DNA of 6,936 bases from an uncultured Clostridia bacterium (GTDB taxonomy: Bacteria > Bacillota > Clostridia > Lachnospirales > Lachnospiraceae): NCBI GenBank assembly GCA_946620335.1, contig CAMONF010000029.1, forward strand, positions 1-6,936, written 5' to 3'. A program made the translations under genes and the position numbers. This document shows positions 5,218 to 6,936 of this stretch, one piece after another. Position 1 is the first letter of the stretch, and every line of letters begins with the position of its first letter. A model generated the notes under the pieces. The model saw nothing but the letters and a program-made list of their open reading frames with translations, was not told where the DNA came from and searched no databases.

Positions 5218-6606
5218 ATGGCTAAAAGCGCTAAGACAAAAATGGTATTCTTCTGTCAGAACTGCGGCTACGAGAGCGGCAAGTGGATGGGACAGTGCCC
5301 CGGCTGCCGGGAGTGGAATACCTTCGTGGAGGAACCCTCCGCGCCCAAGACGGTCGGCGCAAAGCGCCCTTCCTCCGCCGTGAGATCCAGGCCCGTCAAG
5401 CTGGCAGATGTGTCCTTCGAGGAAAATGAACGCACACTCACGGGCATGGCCGAGGTGGACCGCGTCCTTGGCGGCGGCATCGTCCGCGGATCCATGGTCC
5501 TGATCGGCGGAGACCCCGGCATAGGTAAATCCACGATCCTCCTGCAGATCTGCGGGAATCTGGCGGGTGCGGGCAGGAGCGTGCTTTACATTTCCGGTGA
5601 GGAAAGCCTTCAGCAGATCAAAATGCGCGCATCGAGGCTCGGGGGGAAGACCAATGACATGCTGCTCCTGTGCGAGACCAACCTGACTGACATCCGGGAG
5701 ATCCTGGAGGAGCAGAAGCCGGAGATCTGCGTGATCGATTCTATTCAGACCATGTACAACGAGGAGGTGTCCAGCGCCCCTGGTTCGGTATCCCAGGTCA
5801 GGGAGTCGACGGGCGTGCTGCTGGCTCTGGCCAAGGGGCTGGGAATTACCGTGTTCATCGTTGGGCATGTGACCAAGGAAGGAGCAGTGGCCGGTCCCCG
5901 GGTCCTGGAGCACATGGTGGACACAGTCCTGTATTTTGAAGGGGATAGACATGCCTCCTACCGGATCCTGAGAGCCGTCAAGAACCGTTTTGGGTCCACC
6001 AATGAAATCGGCGTTTTTGAGATGCGGGAGAAGGGACTTGTGGAAGTGCCGAACCCGTCTGAATATATGCTGGCGGGGCGTCCGCTGAATGCTTCCGGCT
6101 CCTGTGTGACATGCTCCATAGAGGGGACGCGCCCTGTGCTGATAGAGGTCCAGGCCCTGGTGAGCCGCAGCAACTTCGGCATGCCAAGAAGAACTGCGAC
6201 CGGTACAGACTATAACAGGGTCAACCTTCTTCTGGCTGTCCTCGAAAAGAGATGCGGGATGAACCTGAGCGGGAGCGATGCCTACGTCAACATCGCGGGC
6301 GGGATCCGTCTCAATGAACCGGCCCTGGACCTGGGAATCGTCCTGGCCATCGCCTCCAGTTACAGGGATGCCCCCATCGACGACCGTATCCTGGCATTCG
6401 GTGAAGTGGGACTCTCCGGAGAGATCCGGGCCGTGAGCCAGGCGGAGGTCCGCGTCCAGGAGGCAAGGCGGTTGGGATTTAAGACCATCCTTCTGCCGAA
6501 GGCCAATTACAACGCCTGCCGGAGCGTGAAGGACGTAAAGCTCATCCCTGTCGAGAACATCCGTGAAGCCCTTGGGAACGCGGGTGGAAATGAATACAGG
6601 GGATAA
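5218..6606 (+). CDS. radA: DNA repair protein RadA (Sms)
   Basis: This 462-residue RecA-like ATPase and DnaB-type helicase assists branch migration in homologous recombination and repair. ATG 5218 is chosen because AAGGAG lies 4 nt upstream and the protein then begins MAKSAKTKMVFFCQNCG, as RadA proteins do; a TTG 63 nt earlier would add an atypical tail. Features in order: C4 zinc finger with Cys13, Cys16, Cys27 and Cys30; Walker A GDPGIGKST 98-106; Walker B-like ICVIDSIQT 170-178; the RadA signature KNRFG 255-259; and a Lon-protease-like C-terminal domain (about 285-450) of the RadA type. All expected motifs are intact and the length is normal. It is the last gene of the clpC cluster. clpC-radA adjacency is common in Bacillota and supports both identifications. 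Confidence 0.96.
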   Translation: MAKSAKTKMVFFCQNCGYESGKWMGQCPGCREWNTFVEEPSAPKTVGAKRPSSAVRSRPVKLADVSFEENERTLTGMAEVDRVLGGGIVRGSMVLIGGDPGIGKSTILLQICGNLAGAGRSVLYISGEESLQQIKMRASRLGGKTNDMLLLCETNLTDIREILEEQKPEICVIDSIQTMYNEEVSSAPGSVSQVRESTGVLLALAKGLGITVFIVGHVTKEGAVAGPRVLEHMVDTVLYFEGDRHASYRILRAVKNRFGSTNEIGVFEMREKGLVEVPNPSEYMLAGRPLNASGSCVTCSIEGTRPVLIEVQALVSRSNFGMPRRTATGTDYNRVNLLLAVLEKRCGMNLSGSDAYVNIAGGIRLNEPALDLGIVLAIASSYRDAPIDDRILAFGEVGLSGEIRAVSQAEVRVQEARRLGFKTILLPKANYNACRSVKDVKLIPVENIREALGNAGGNEYRG

Positions 6607-6634
6607 ATGCGGCGATCTGATCTGAAAACACAAG

Positions 6635-6680
6635 AACTTGTGGCTTGGAGCGACCTGAGCCACAAGTTTTCATTTGTTTA
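6635..6680 (+). terminator. Intrinsic terminator after radA
   Basis: AACTTGTGGCT (6635-6645) and AGCCACAAGTT (6658-6668) form a perfect 11-bp stem with a 12-nt loop. The T-rich tail TTCATTTGTTT follows. It lies 28 nt past the radA stop and separates the cluster from the strong promoters to its right. Confidence 0.85.
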
Positions 6681-6698
6681 AAAAAATCAAAAAAGTGC

Positions 6699-6727
6699 TT
6701 GCAAAAGGATGGGGGCTGTGTTAATAT
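6699..6727 (+). promoter_or_regulatory. Upstream tandem promoter P1 of a probable rRNA operon
   Basis: TTGCAA (6699-6704), a 17-nt spacer and TAATAT (6722-6727) lie directly after an A-tract region (6679-6694) that would act as an UP element. The arrangement resembles the first of paired rRNA promoters in Bacillota. Confidence 0.6.
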
Positions 6728-6792
6728 ATCATCCGCACCGCAAAAGCGGCGCACGGGTCCGAAGAGAGCCGAAAAATAAATTAAAAATCTTC

Positions 6793-6821
6793 TTGACAAA
6801 TCACTTCGAAAGTGATAAGTT
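6793..6821 (+). promoter_or_regulatory. Downstream tandem promoter P2 of a probable rRNA operon
   Basis: A consensus TTGACA (6793-6798), a 17-nt spacer and TAAGTT (6816-6821, a weak -10) follow an AT-rich UP-like stretch (6771-6790). The spacer and the first base of the -10 hold an inverted repeat, ATCACTT-CGA-AAGTGAT (6800-6816). Spacing from P1 (about 94 nt) suits tandem rRNA promoters. Confidence 0.65.
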
Positions 6822-6936
6822 AATGGAGTTGCGGCCGACGGAAGCGGACGCCGCACAGCACTTTGATAACTGAACAGCGATACACATTATTCTCGAAAAG
6901 ACCTTGAAAGTTTCGTGTAAACGAGACGAACCAAAC
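6822..6936 (+). other. Probable rRNA operon leader with boxA-like site
   Basis: No coding frame is supported here. The leader has a stem TGCGGC/GCCGCA (6830-6835 with 6850-6855). Next comes GCACTTTGATAACT (6858-6871), which resembles the boxA antitermination element found before 16S rRNA in Bacillota. A TCTCG/CGAGA pairing (6891-6895 with 6922-6926) then resembles a pre-16S processing region. The mature 16S start is not inside the window, so the assignment rests on leader features only. Confidence 0.6.

Noticed and set aside
5149..6663. A 504-codon open frame on the minus strand
   Set aside because: It lies entirely opposite radA, whose every motif is intact. The frame is open because of the GC-rich codon bias, and its protein is rich in His, Asp and Arg with no recognisable domain and no ribosome binding site.

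Overview
The window comes from a fairly GC-rich member of the Bacillota, most likely a clostridium of the Lachnospiraceae type. This placement is inferred from strong AGGAGG-type ribosome binding sites, a Bacillus-like OhrR, a clpC–radA gene pair, AT-rich sigma-A-like promoters between GC-rich genes, and the look of the rRNA-type leader at the right end. No organism name can be proven from the sequence.

Layout. At the far left are the last codons of an unidentified + strand gene, followed by a long, nearly perfect palindrome (61-124) and a bidirectional terminator (142-183). Two minus-strand genes for peroxide defence come next. They are an OhrR/MarR-type organic peroxide sensor (294-728) and, upstream of it in transcription order, a 2-Cys glutathione-peroxidase-family enzyme (908-1450) with its own promoter.

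A divergent intergenic region (1451-1626) separates these from a + strand cluster. The cluster runs: a short YtrA-type GntR regulator (1627-2007), a ClpC-type AAA+ unfoldase overlapping it by 4 nt (2004-4445), a small conserved-looking protein of unknown function (4531-4941), an intergenic array of about three degenerate 66-nt repeats (about 4945-5150), and radA (5218-6606). A strong terminator closes the cluster. The last 270 nt hold two tandem promoters and a boxA-like leader, which looks like the upstream region of an rRNA operon whose 16S gene would begin just past the window.

How the genes fit together. In many Bacillota clpC lies in ctsR-mcsA-mcsB-clpC(-radA) and is repressed by CtsR. 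Here the clpC–radA neighbourhood is kept, but a GntR/YtrA-type regulator sits where ctsR-mcsA-mcsB would be. It is translationally coupled to clpC, and an inverted repeat covers the -10 box of its promoter. The main hypothesis from this window is therefore an alternative, autoregulated control circuit for ClpC. The peroxide genes, the protein quality-control ATPase and the recombination protein RadA make the region a stress-response neighbourhood, but only the GntR–ClpC coupling is directly supported by the sequence.
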